From: Falsiroseomonas oleicola | Lineage (GTDB): Bacteria > Pseudomonadota > Alphaproteobacteria > Acetobacterales > Acetobacteraceae | Reading direction: 5' to 3' | Length of the DNA stretch: 64,000 nt | Assembly (NCBI RefSeq): GCF_019029495.1 | Contig: NZ_JAERQM010000001.1 | Location: forward strand, 744,001-808,000 | Shown: positions 8,893 through 18,100 of the stretch, piece by piece | Layout: every line of letters starts with the position of its first letter | Numbering within the stretch: position 1 is the stretch's first letter | Position numbers and translations under genes: made by a program | Notes under the pieces: generated by a model | Database searches by the model: none | The model's input: only the letters and a program-made list of their open reading frames with translations | Told to the model about the DNA's origin: nothing

Positions 8893-10167
8893 ATGAGCGA
8901 TCTCGAAACCACCGTCTGCATCGTCGGCGCCGGCCCGGTCGGCGCCACCCTGGCCGCCACCCTGGCCACGGCCGGCATCCCCACCGCGGTGCTGGACCGC
9001 GCGCCGCTGCCGCCGATGGAACTGCCGGATTTCGACGGCCGCGCCTTCGCCATCGCCCTGACCAGCCAACGACTGCTCGCGGCATCCGGCATCTGGGACC
9101 GGCTGCCGGAGCCGCCGCAGCCGATCCATCGCATCCGCGTGGCGGATGGCAGGCCGGGCCATGCCCCCTCCCCGCTCAAGCTGGATTTCGACAGCGCCGA
9201 GGTCGGCCCCGACCCCTTCGGCTGGATGGTGGAGGCCCGGGCGCTGCGGGTGGCACTGAATGCCGGCCTGCCGCGCCTGCCCAACCTCCGCGTCTTCGCC
9301 CCCGCCGAGGCATCGGTGGAACGCGCGCCGGAGGGCGCCCGCATCCGCATCACCTCCGGCCCCGATTCCGGCACCCTCATCGCCGCCCGTCTGGTGGTGG
9401 CGGCGGAAGGGCGCGAAAGCCCGCTGCGGCAGCAGGCCGGCATCGCGGTGACGCGGCACGATTACGGCCAGACCGGCATGGTCGGCGCCTTCGCGCATGA
9501 ACGCCCGCATAACGGCACGGCGCTGGAGATGTTCCTGCCGAATGGCCCCTTCGCGCAATTGCCGCTGGCCGGACCGGGCGGCTTCGGCACGGCGGAACTG
9601 CCGCATGCCTCCGCCTTCGTCTGGTCCGACCGCCGCGACCTGGCCAGCCGCTTCCTGGCGATGGATGACGCCGCCTTCGGGCGCGAACTGAGGCGCCGGC
9701 TCGGCGACCATCTCGGAAAAATCCGGCCGATCGGGCGGCGCTGGTCCTATCCGCTGACCGCGCTCTGGGCGCAGCGGCAGACCGATACGCGGCTCGCCTT
9801 GGTGGGGGATGCCGCGCATGGCATCCACCCGATCGCCGGCCAGGGCCTCAACCTCGGCTTCCGGGACGTGGCCGCGCTGGCGGAGGCGGTGATGGAGGCG
9901 GTGACCCTGGGCGAGGACCCCGGCGGCCAGGCAACGCTGCGCCGCTACGAACAGCGCGCCCGGCCGGATGCGGCGCTGATGCTGGGCGCGACGCATGTGC
10001 TGGAAAAGCTGTTCGGCAATGATTTCGGACCGATCCGCATCGCCCGGCGGCTCGGCATCGCGGCGGTGGACCGCATGCCCCGGCTGAAGCGCGCCTTCGC
10101 GGAGCGCGCCATGGGCATGGCCGGGGCCAGTGGCTTGCTGGGTGGCCAGGGGCTGATGCGGGGCTGA
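8893..10167 (+). CDS. UbiH/COQ6-family FAD monooxygenase (ubiquinone biosynthesis)
   Basis: This 424-residue aromatic hydroxylase shows the FAD-binding GxGxxG fold at the N-terminus (VCIVGAGPVGATLAATLA), a second FAD/NADPH region (ARLVVAAEGRESPLRQQAGI), and the family signature GDAAHGIHPIAGQGLNLGFRD. These place it in the UbiH/UbiF/VisC/COQ6 group, which hydroxylates the ring of ubiquinone precursors. The ATG at 8893 starts exactly before the FAD fold (MSDLETTVCIVGAG), and upstream in-frame codons are antisense to glnK. It is divergent from glnK. Which ring position it acts on is not decided by the sequence. Confidence 0.9.
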   Translation: MSDLETTVCIVGAGPVGATLAATLATAGIPTAVLDRAPLPPMELPDFDGRAFAIALTSQRLLAASGIWDRLPEPPQPIHRIRVADGRPGHAPSPLKLDFDSAEVGPDPFGWMVEARALRVALNAGLPRLPNLRVFAPAEASVERAPEGARIRITSGPDSGTLIAARLVVAAEGRESPLRQQAGIAVTRHDYGQTGMVGAFAHERPHNGTALEMFLPNGPFAQLPLAGPGGFGTAELPHASAFVWSDRRDLASRFLAMDDAAFGRELRRRLGDHLGKIRPIGRRWSYPLTALWAQRQTDTRLALVGDAAHGIHPIAGQGLNLGFRDVAALAEAVMEAVTLGEDPGGQATLRRYEQRARPDAALMLGATHVLEKLFGNDFGPIRIARRLGIAAVDRMPRLKRAFAERAMGMAGASGLLGGQGLMRG

Positions 10168-10545
10168 ATGGCCGCCGCGCTCATCCTGCTGTTCCTGGCG
10201 CTCGGCGCCGCCACGGTGGTGCAGGCGGCCTCCGATTCGCGCGTCACCCGCGCCTTTGCCGGGCGCACGCTGCGCGCCATCGGCCTGTACCTCGCCTTCC
10301 TGGCGGTGCCGCTGCTGGTGCTGCTGTTCGCCGATGCGCTGCTGCCGCCGGTGCCGCGCCAGCAGGCCGCCACGGGCACCTTGATGGCCGTGCTGGGCTG
10401 GTTCGGACTGGCCCTGCTGCTGCTGATCCGCACCGCGCCGCGGCTGCGCGCGGTGCCGGACTTCTGGCTGCGCTTCGGCGTGGCGGATGTGCTGCTGCTG
10501 GCGCTGCTGGGCCTTGGGATCGGGCGGATCGCCGGGCTGGTGTGA
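10168..10545 (+). CDS. Small integral membrane protein of unknown function
   Basis: The ATG immediately follows the TGA of the monooxygenase gene, so the two are very likely cotranscribed and translationally coupled. The 125 residues hold three or four hydrophobic helices (about 2-21, 38-58, 70-90, 103-122) with short Arg-rich connectors. No domain is recognised. Its stop codon TGA (10543-10545) overlaps the first bases of a dispersed hairpin repeat. Confidence 0.75.
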   Translation: MAAALILLFLALGAATVVQAASDSRVTRAFAGRTLRAIGLYLAFLAVPLLVLLFADALLPPVPRQQAATGTLMAVLGWFGLALLLLIRTAPRLRAVPDFWLRFGVADVLLLALLGLGIGRIAGLV

Positions 10546-10709
10546 TACCAACGGCCCTTTCGCGTGACCGCTCCAGGGCCCCTCAATCGGTGGTGCCGGA
10601 GGCACGCCTGCGGCGTGACGCGGAAACCTCCGGTTTCCTTGGCTTCGCCGCACTTGCGGCGGCGGCCATTCGGCCGCTCGGACCGGTCAAGAGACCGGTC
10701 CGCTGGTAC
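10544..10709. repeat. Dispersed multi-hairpin repeat, copy A (ATACCAACGG family)
   Basis: This non-coding element begins with GATACCAACGG, overlapping the preceding stop codon, and ends with CCGCTGGTAC, so its ends are imperfect inverted repeats. Inside are several hairpins: GTGCC-GGA-GGCAC, CACGCC-TGC-GGCGTG, GGAAACC-TCC-GGTTTCC, and GACCGGTC-AAGA-GACCGGTC. The copy at 27537-27727 matches it on the opposite strand, with 31 identical bases at the ATACCAACGG end and strong similarity throughout. It separates the membrane protein gene from the convergent PfkB gene. No coding capacity is evident. Confidence 0.85.
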
Positions 10710-10722
10710 CCCCGAGCAAATC

Positions 10723-11628
10723 CTATCCGCGCAGCAATTCCTCGACCATCGCGCGGCTCGGCGTCGCGCCATCCCGCGCCCGCAGGCCGCCGGCGGCGGA
10801 GGCGAAGCGCATGGCGCGGTCCACCTTCTGGCGCTCCGCGATCGCCAACGCATAGGCGCCGTGGAACACATCCCCCGCCCCGGTGGTATTGGTGGCCATC
10901 ACACGGAAGGCGGGGGTGATGCGCGGTTCCGGGTCCTGCGCCGTCAGCCACAGCGTGCCCTTCTCCCCCCGCGTCACCGCGGCGACCTGGCAGCCCTCCG
11001 CGATCGCCTTGCGCAGCCCCTCCACCGGCCGGGCGCCCGGCGCGTAATTGGCCAGGCCGGGCTCGGAGAACACCGCGTGGTCGCTGCGCGGAATCAGGTC
11101 GAGCAGAAGGCGCGTCTCGCTTTTCTCGCCATCGATCACGGTGGGGATGCCGCGTTCGCGGGCGTAGTCCAGGGCGCGGGCGCTGCCCTCCGCCCAGCGC
11201 GGGTCACACAGGAAGGCCTGGGCGCCGTCGAGGATATGCAGCGGCAGCCAGGCCGGATCGGTGCCGAGGTTGTCGCCGCGATAGGCGTAGATGCTGCGTT
11301 CCCCCACCGGGTCCACCAGCACGGCGGAAACCGGGGTGCGCCCACCCGTGGCCTTGTGGCAGTGGGAGACATCGACGCCCTGCTCCGCCAGCGCCTCCAG
11401 CAAAGGTGGCCCGTTGAGGTCATCCCCCACCCGCCCCCAGAAGACGCAGCGCCCGCCCAGCCGGGCGACGGCGACCGAGGCATTGGCCGCCAGCCCGCCC
11501 GCGCCGAGGCTGTAGCCGGTGGCGCGGTTCTTCGAGGGGGGTTGGACGATATCCTGCACGAGGAAAGTGTGGTCCATGACGACGCTGCCCAGGCAGACGA
11601 CGATCGGGGGGAGGTCAGGCTCGGTCAT
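10723..11628 (-). CDS. PfkB/ribokinase-family carbohydrate kinase
   Basis: This 301-residue kinase phosphorylates a sugar or nucleoside with ATP. The two family signatures are present: the N-terminal glycine pair region (GYSLGAGGLAANASVAVARLGG) and the C-terminal NTTGAGDVFHGAYALAIAE, holding the anion hole and catalytic Asp. The start at 11628 gives MTEPDLPPIVVCLGSVVMD, beginning directly on the first beta strand. Longer frames upstream overlap the divergent pseudouridine synthase. The substrate is not evident. Similar proteins are usually called sulfofructose kinase-like or ribokinase-like. Confidence 0.88.
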   Translation of the reverse strand: MTEPDLPPIVVCLGSVVMDHTFLVQDIVQPPSKNRATGYSLGAGGLAANASVAVARLGGRCVFWGRVGDDLNGPPLLEALAEQGVDVSHCHKATGGRTPVSAVLVDPVGERSIYAYRGDNLGTDPAWLPLHILDGAQAFLCDPRWAEGSARALDYARERGIPTVIDGEKSETRLLLDLIPRSDHAVFSEPGLANYAPGARPVEGLRKAIAEGCQVAAVTRGEKGTLWLTAQDPEPRITPAFRVMATNTTGAGDVFHGAYALAIAERQKVDRAMRFASAAGGLRARDGATPSRAMVEELLRG

Positions 11629-11707
11629 GCGACCCAGGGTTCCATCACGCGGAGGGTTTCGCCAAGCGGAGATTGCGGCGGTGCCGCATGGAAGAGAGAT
11701 TGCGGCG

Positions 11708-12367
11708 GTGCCGGCTTTGCCCGACTGGCTGCGCGCGCGCATCCTGCACCTGGATCCTGAACTGATGGTGTTGGACAAGCCCGCCGGCATGCCGGTTTCG
11801 GCCCGCCAGGGGGAAAGCCTGGAGGCTTGGTTGCCGGCCCTGCGCCTGGGCAAGAAGCGGCTGCCGCAGCCGGCGCACCGGCTGGATGCCGATACCGCGG
11901 GTTGCCTGGCGCTCGGCCGCACCGCGCCGATGCTGGCGCGGATCAACGCACTGTTCGCGGCGCGACGGGTGCAGAAGACCTACTGGGCCGTGGTGCGCGG
12001 CGATCCCGGCGGGGAATCGGGCGTGGTGGAGGCGCCGTTGAAAAAGATCAGCAGCGCGGCGCAGGGCTGGCGGATGCAGGTGGATGCGAAGGGCGATCCC
12101 GCGCGCAGCCCCTGGCGGGTGCTGGGACGCGGGGCGGGGCTCACCTGGCTGGAACTGGCGCCGGAGACCGGGCGGACGCACCAATTGCGGGTGCATTGCG
12201 CGCATCTCGGCTGCCCGATCCTGGGCGATGCGATGTATGGCGGCGGCCAGGCCGGTGGCCTGCACCTTCTGGCCCGCGCCTTGACCCTGCCGCTGGAGCC
12301 CGAGTTGCGGTTCGAAGCCCCGGTGCCCGCGCATATGCAGGCGGCGATCCGCGCCTGCGGGGGGTAG
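11708..12367 (+). CDS. RluA-family pseudouridine synthase
   Basis: This 219-residue enzyme isomerises uridine in rRNA or tRNA. The catalytic motif is PAHRLDADTAGCLALG with Asp60, and the later family blocks are LELAPETGRTHQLRVHCAHLG and GDAMYGGG. There is no S4 domain, as in the RluA/TruC group. The start is uncertain. An 18-bp sequence carrying a GTG is tandemly repeated with a 27-bp period, so two in-frame GTG codons (11681 and 11708) lie in nearly identical surroundings, and an ATG at 11627 would overlap the divergent kinase start. The 11708 GTG gives the length nearest the family. Its TAG stop is overlapped by a terminal inverted repeat. Confidence 0.88.
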   Translation: MPALPDWLRARILHLDPELMVLDKPAGMPVSARQGESLEAWLPALRLGKKRLPQPAHRLDADTAGCLALGRTAPMLARINALFAARRVQKTYWAVVRGDPGGESGVVEAPLKKISSAAQGWRMQVDAKGDPARSPWRVLGRGAGLTWLELAPETGRTHQLRVHCAHLGCPILGDAMYGGGQAGGLHLLARALTLPLEPELRFEAPVPAHMQAAIRACGG

Positions 12368-12529
12368 GGCATGTGGACAGTTGGGACCGGGATGCGGCCG
12401 GCGAGGGATTTTTCGTGCTGGGAAGGAAGACAGCGGAGCCGATGGCTTTCCATCGGCGAGCATGGCTGACGCAGCCAGCGCGGAAAAGTACCGCCGGACG
12501 CGCCCGCAGCCCAACTGTCCACATGCCCT
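12366..12529. mobile_element. MITE-like element with 20-bp perfect terminal inverted repeats
   Basis: AGGGCATGTGGACAGTTGGG (12366-12385) is repeated exactly in reverse complement at 12510-12529, enclosing 124 bp with an inner hairpin (CCGATGG-CTTT-CCATCGG). The whole unit is 164 bp, has no plausible protein, and fills the gap between two convergent genes. Its left end overlaps the stop codon of the pseudouridine synthase and its right end stops four bases from the DUF29 stop codon. The shape is that of a miniature inverted-repeat transposable element or a mobile bidirectional terminator. I see no clear target-site duplication, and no transposase in the window would mobilise it. Confidence 0.65.
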
Positions 12530-12533
12530 GATA

Positions 12534-13004
12534 TCAAGCCGGCGGGAACAGCGCGGCTTCGAGGTCTTCGAGAGTGAAGGCCGGGTCGGCCAATGCCGCG
12601 AGCGGGATCGCGCCCAGCGGCGGCAGGTCCTGGGCCGGCGTGGTGAAGCGCTGCACCGGCAGGCGCCGCCGCGCATAGCCCACCGCCCCCGCCAGATCGA
12701 GGCTGCGGGCCATGGAGGGCCGATAGCCATCCTGCGCCTGGATCAGGAAATCCGCCGCATCCACCCGCCATTTCCGCGCCGCCGGATGCCCTGGCCAGGC
12801 GTGCAGCTTCATCAGATGCAGCACCGCCTGGACCAGCAGCGACCGCACCGCCTCGATCTCGCGGCGCCCCAAGCTCTCGATCTCCTCGATGATATGGTCC
12901 CAGTCGAGATCGTTCACCCGCTCCCCGGCCCGCAGCCGGCGCAGCCGGTCCGATTGCTGTTCGGACCAGGTGACGATGTCGTCGCGCCAGAGATCATCGG
13001 GCAT
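12534..13004 (-). CDS. DUF29 family protein
   Basis: The 156 residues show the DUF29 pattern well: N-terminal WRDDIVTWSEQQSDRLRRL, then DWDHIIEEIESLGRREIEAVRSLL, HLMKLHAWPG, and a C-terminal tail. DUF29 proteins are small helical cytoplasmic proteins common in cyanobacteria and alphaproteobacteria and lack an established role. The length is normal. The gene converges on the pseudouridine synthase, with a MITE-like element between them. Confidence 0.9.
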   Translation of the reverse strand: MPDDLWRDDIVTWSEQQSDRLRRLRAGERVNDLDWDHIIEEIESLGRREIEAVRSLLVQAVLHLMKLHAWPGHPAARKWRVDAADFLIQAQDGYRPSMARSLDLAGAVGYARRRLPVQRFTTPAQDLPPLGAIPLAALADPAFTLEDLEAALFPPA

Positions 13005-13045
13005 CGCAGGCTCCTTCCAGGCCTGAAGCTAGGGCTTCGCCGCGC

Positions 13046-15160
13046 TCACCGCACGCGCAATTCGGCTGCCGCCGCCACGCCATCCGCATCCAGCACCGTC
13101 ACCCGGTAGAAGCCTGGGCCGGGCGGGGTCCAGGCGGCCTCGCGCCTTGCACGGTGATGATCGAGCGGGGCGCCATCGACCAAAAAAGTCAGCGGGCGGC
13201 GGCCGCCGGCGGCGCGGAGCGTGACATGGCCGGCGCCCTCCGACAGTTCGGCGCCCGGCATGGGGAACAGCAGGCGCAGCCGGTCCGCGGCCTCGGCGAA
13301 GGGGCGCGGCGTGGCGCGGATGCGCAGCGGTTGGCGCGGCGCGGCGGGCAGGCGGGCGAAGATCGCGGCCAGCACCGGCAAAGCGGTGGCCCGCCCGGTG
13401 AGGCCCGGAATCGGCGTGCCATCCGGCCGACCGACCCAGACGCCGGCCACATGCCGCGCATCCAGCCCCAGCGCCCAGCCGTCCCGTCCGCCCCAGGACG
13501 TGCCGGTCTTCCAGGCCACCCCCTCCGGCCCGCCCCCCGGAAAGGGATTTACGAGTATGCCTGCCACTTCGGACGCGATGCGCGGGCGCAGGACCTGCAC
13601 AGGCGCGGCCGCGGCCCCGGGCAGCGCCACCAATGGCGCGGCGCGGCCGGCATCGCCGAGCAGGGCATACAGCGCCACCAGCTCCCGCAAGGTCGTCCCC
13701 GCCCCGCCGAGCGCCAGCGGCAGGGAGGGTTCGGCCCCCGGCGCCATCCGTGGCGGGCTGCCGGCCAGCTTCAGCGCGGTGGCATAGCGCAGCACGCCCA
13801 GCTCGCTGAGCAGCGCCACCGCCGGCAGGTTCAGCGATTGCCGCAGGGCGTCGGCGGCGGTGATGCGGCCCATGAAGTCGCGGGAGAAATTCTCGGGCGC
13901 ATAGCTGCCGAAGCGGAAGGGCAGGTCCGCCACCAGCGTGTCCGGCCGCGCCAACCCCGCCTCGAAGGCCATCGCATAGAGGAACGGCTTCTGGGCCGAG
14001 CCGGGGGAGCGGATGGCGCGGGTCAGGTCCAGCATGCCGGCGCGGGTCTCGACGCCGAAACTGCCGCCGACCAAGGCGCGGATTTCCCGGCTCTCGATCT
14101 CCGCCACCACCATGGCCAGGGCGGCGTGGTCCGACAGGGGCAGCAGCCGGTCCTCCGCCAGCGCCTCCGCCGCGCGTTGCAGGTCGCGGTCGAGGGTGGT
14201 GCGGATGCGCGCGCCCGGTTCCGCGCCCTGGGCCAGTTGGCGGGCGAGGTGTGGCGCGAGGCGGGGCATGGGCTGGCGGACGGCGGGCACCGGGCTGGCC
14301 AGGGCAAGCTCCCGCTCCGCCGGGCTCACCTGCCCGGCGCCGGGGGCGCGCTCGCGCAGCAGGGCGTCTCGGGCATGGCGGGCGGCTGCTGGATGGCGAT
14401 CCGGCCGCAGCGCCTCGGGCCGCCGGGCCAAAGCAACCAGCAGGGCCGATTCGGCGGCGTCGAGCTGGCCCGGCGGGCGGCCGAACCAGGCGAGCGAGCC
14501 GGCGCGCAGCCCCTCCAGATTGCCGCCCTGGGGGGCCAGGGTCAGCCAGATGCCCAGGATCTCGTCCTTGCTGAATCGCGCTTCCAATTGCAGGGCGCGC
14601 AGCATTTCCACGAATTTGCTGCGCAGCGTGCGCGGCCGAGGTTCCAGCAGGCGGGCGGCCTGCATGGTGAGCGTCGAGCCGCCGGAGACGATCCGCCCGG
14701 CGCGAACCCATTGGAAGGCGGCGCGGGTCAGCGCCAGCGGGTCGAAGCCCGGATGCCAGCGGAAGCGCGCATCCTCGGCGGCGATGAGCATGGCGAGAAG
14801 GTGGGGCGGCACATCGGCCGGCGCCGTGGGCAGCCGCCAGATGCCGCCGGGGCCCGGCAGGGTGGAGAGCGTGCGGCCCTGGCGGTCCAGGATTTCGACG
14901 CCGGCGTGGAGCCGGGCGAGGTTGGGGGGGAAGAAGCGGTCGAGGGTGAAGAGGGTCGCGAGGGCCGTGACGGCGAGACAACCAGCGAAAACCAGGCGCC
15001 TCCCTCTCCGCCTGACGGGTTGGGGTGAGGGCGATCGAGGATTGGAAGGCGCGCCCTCGCCATCCAAAGCCCCCCTCACCCAACCAGCCTTCGGCGTTGC
15101 GGCAGTGCCGCAACCTCCCCCTGTCAGGGGGAGAGGGCTTTTGCGGTCTCCCTCCGGCAT
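13046..15160 (-). CDS. pbpC: Penicillin-binding protein 1C
   Basis: This is a bifunctional peptidoglycan synthase of 704 residues. Domains in order: cytoplasmic tail (1 to about 55), TM anchor ([17 protein letters not shown]), transglycosylase domain with the catalytic Glu in [16 protein letters not shown], transpeptidase domain with SPGSAQKPF (SxxK), RQSLNLPA (SxN) and AWKTGTSWG (KTG), and a C-terminal PbpC domain. The ATG at 15160 shares one base with the TGA of the alpha-2-macroglobulin gene, the usual yfhM-pbpC coupling. Oddly, the first 45 or so residues are read from a REP-like hairpin repeat (15005-15146), and no in-frame ATG exists between it and the TM helix. A GTG within the repeat is the only realistic later start. 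Confidence 0.93.
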   Translation of the reverse strand: MPEGDRKSPLPLTGGGCGTAATPKAGWVRGALDGEGAPSNPRSPSPQPVRRRGRRLVFAGCLAVTALATLFTLDRFFPPNLARLHAGVEILDRQGRTLSTLPGPGGIWRLPTAPADVPPHLLAMLIAAEDARFRWHPGFDPLALTRAAFQWVRAGRIVSGGSTLTMQAARLLEPRPRTLRSKFVEMLRALQLEARFSKDEILGIWLTLAPQGGNLEGLRAGSLAWFGRPPGQLDAAESALLVALARRPEALRPDRHPAAARHARDALLRERAPGAGQVSPAERELALASPVPAVRQPMPRLAPHLARQLAQGAEPGARIRTTLDRDLQRAAEALAEDRLLPLSDHAALAMVVAEIESREIRALVGGSFGVETRAGMLDLTRAIRSPGSAQKPFLYAMAFEAGLARPDTLVADLPFRFGSYAPENFSRDFMGRITAADALRQSLNLPAVALLSELGVLRYATALKLAGSPPRMAPGAEPSLPLALGGAGTTLRELVALYALLGDAGRAAPLVALPGAAAAPVQVLRPRIASEVAGILVNPFPGGGPEGVAWKTGTSWGGRDGWALGLDARHVAGVWVGRPDGTPIPGLTGRATALPVLAAIFARLPAAPRQPLRIRATPRPFAEAADRLRLLFPMPGAELSEGAGHVTLRAAGGRRPLTFLVDGAPLDHHRARREAAWTPPGPGFYRVTVLDADGVAAAAELRVR
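15005..15146. repeat. REP-like hairpin element inside the 5' end of pbpC
   Basis: This segment holds CCCCCTCACCCAACC, which also occurs in reverse at 56498-56512, and two perfect hairpins: GTTGCGGCA-G-TGCCGCAAC and CTCCCCCTG-T-CAGGGGGAG. Such CCCTCACCC/CCCTCTCCC elements are common intergenic repeats in proteobacteria. Here the element is open in the pbpC frame and would encode a Gly/Pro/Arg-rich tail. Confidence 0.65.
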
Positions 15161-18100
15161 CACTCGCTCGGCAGCACCGTGATCCGCGCCGCGTTCTGCC
15201 GTGCAAAAACGCCGGGGCGGTACATGTCCTGCGCCTCCATCCCCGGCAGTTCGAAGCGCCCGGCGGTCACCGCGCGCACCCGCACGGCAAAGCGCGCCAG
15301 GGGCTCGCGCGCCGTCAGGGTCACGGCGGCGGCGTAGCGGTCGTCGCGGGCGGGCTGAGCCTCCGGCTCGGTCAGCGTGCCGAGCCAGGCCATGCCCTGG
15401 ACCTCGCCCGGATCAAGCCGCCCGGCGATCTCCCAGCCGGCCGGCAGGCCCTGGATCAGCATGGCCTGGTGCTGCTCATTGGTGGTGGCGCGCACCTCCA
15501 TCAGCAGCACGAAGCCGGTGCCGGCGCGCAGCGTGTCGAGGTTCAGCGGCTGGCCATCCAGCGCGAGGAAGCGCCGCGCCACCCGCATCCCCTGCGAGGC
15601 CGCCGGCAAGGGCGAGGTCGGCACGCCGGTCAGCGACACCGCCTGCACCACCGGCGCATCGCCCCGGTTGCGCACCTCACCCGCCGCCGTCAGCGGCGCG
15701 GTCACCACGCCGGCCACCGGCAGGTCGCGGCCATCCAGCGTGATGCGCGCCGGGCGGCCATCCCGGCCCAGCACGAAGGCGGCGGCGACGGCCCAGGCCT
15801 GTTCCTGGGTGTTGCTGACCGCCGGGGTGAACTCCGCCCCCGGCAGGCGGCCGAGCAGCGCCGGCAACCGGTCCTGTGCCACGCCGCTTTCGCGCAGCAG
15901 CAGGGCGGTGGCCAGCGCGTCGCGGGAGGCGCTGCCGAAATCGCTGTGCCAGACCTGCCGCGCCGGGGCGGCCAGGCTATCGGCGAAGATCGCCTCCGCC
16001 CGCCCACGATCACCGGCACGGGCGAAGGCGGCGGCGAGCTGCGCCTTGGCGAGCGGCGTCGGCAGCCGGTCGAGCTGTTCCGCCAGCCGCCGCGCCGCGC
16101 CCAGCCGGTTGCGCCCGGCCAGCGCCAGGACATGGACGCGATAGGCCTGCACGACCAGCACCTCCGCCGTCTCGCCGCCGCCTTCCAGATCGTCCTCGAT
16201 GGATTGGAGCGCGGTGTTCAGCGCCGCCTCCGGCACCGTGGCGCCATTGGCCCGCGCCCGCAGCAGGGCCTCCGTCGCATAGAGGCTGGCCCATTCCTGC
16301 ACCTGGCCCTCCGCGCTCCAATAGCCGAAGCGGCCGGAATAGGTCTGGCGATCGAGCACGGAGGCGATGGCCCGGCCGAGCAGCGCCGCATCCTCCTGCG
16401 CCGTGTCCGGATTGGCCGGGGCGTAGGACAGCGCCATCACGCGGGACGCCGCCTGTTCCACGCAATCCAGCGGGAAGCGTTTCAACGCGGAAAGAAGGGC
16501 CTGCGGGTCGTAGCGCACCGGCGCACCCCAGCTTGCCGTGGCCCGCCAGGTGCCCGGCAGGAAGCGGGAGGATGGCAGGGCCAGCGGCGCGGTGGCACCG
16601 GGGGCCAGCGTGCTCACCGCCACTTCCGTGACGGGGGGGCGGGAGGAGCGGATGGTGATCTCCGCCTCGCGCTCCGTGCGGAACCCATCCGGGCCGGTGA
16701 CGGCGAGCCGCACTGTCCCCTGCCCCACCATGGTCGCGCGCAGGGTGGTCGCCGGCAGGGCGCGGGCGCCGCTGGCCAGGGACTGGTCGAAGCTGGCCGG
16801 GCCGGCGAGTTCGATGGCGCCGGTCGCGGTCAGGGCCATGCGGAAATCGCCCGCCGGCAGTTCCACATTGTGCAGCAGCAGCGGCAGCCGCGCCTCGTCA
16901 CCCGGGGCCAGGAAGCGCGGCAGCAGCATCTCGGCCACGGCCTGTTCCCGCACCGTCATCGGCCTGGCCGCCGCGCCGATGCGGCTGCCATCCCAGGCCA
17001 CCGCCATCAGCCGCAACTCGCCCGCGAAATCCGGCAGGTCGAGCGGAATGGTCGCGGTGCCATCGGCGGCGAGCTGTACCGGCCCCTCGAACAGCGCCAC
17101 CAGACGCTGCGGAACCTGCAGCCCGGCGCCACCCTCGCTGCCATCGCCACCCTGGCGCAGCAGCGCCGCCTCACCCTCGGCCGGCGCGATCAGGCGCCCG
17201 TAATCGTCCCGGATATCGAGCCCGAGCCGACGCCGCGCCAGGAAATGCGCGACGGGGTCGGGGGAGGCGAAATTGGTGATCCGCAGAATGCCCTCATCCA
17301 CCGCCGCCAACGTCACCATGGCGGTGCCGCTGGCGCCGGCCAGCCGGATCGGCACGTCCACGCGCGTGCGCGGGCGGGCCAGGGCGGGCGAGTCGATCAC
17401 CAGATCCATCCGCCGCGCCGCCGGGTCCAGCCCGATCCAGGCGAGGCCCAGCGCCCGGGCGGGCCGCCCCGCCGGGGCACTGCCGGGCCGGAAGACGGTG
17501 ACGGCGACATGTGCGCCGGGACCCCATTCGGCGGCCACCGGCACCTCCACCTCGACGCCCGCCTCCGGCACCTCGACCTCCCGCAGGGAGACCAGGCGGT
17601 CGGTCAGCACGGCGATGCTGGCGCGGCCGGCGAAGGGCGGGGTGATGCGCAGCCGCGCAGTATCGCCGGCCGCATAGGCGCGGCGGTCGGCGGCGACATC
17701 GACGCGGTCCGGCACCTCGGCCGATTCCGCCTGCGCCCAGCCGGCGCGGAAGCGGTAGCTGGCGATGCCGAGGCCGCTCGGCTCCGTCACCTCCAGCCGG
17801 TAGCGGCCGAAGGGCAGATTGCGGGCGAAGCGCGCCGGACGGCCGGGGGCGACCTGGACATCGGTGGAATCCACCGGCTCGTCGCGCCACACCGTCTCGT
17901 ACCGGGCGAGGCGCTCGCGGGTGACGATGCGCCAATCCGGCCTTTCCCGCACCAGCCGCACCCGCAGCGTGCCGCTGGTGGCGACGCCATCCGGGTTCAC
18001 CGCGGCGATATCGAAGGCGGCTTCCGCCCCGTCATTCACCGCCCCGCCCTCGAAGGCCGGGCGGATCGCCAGCAGCGTGCCGCGGGCGCGCACCGGCAGG

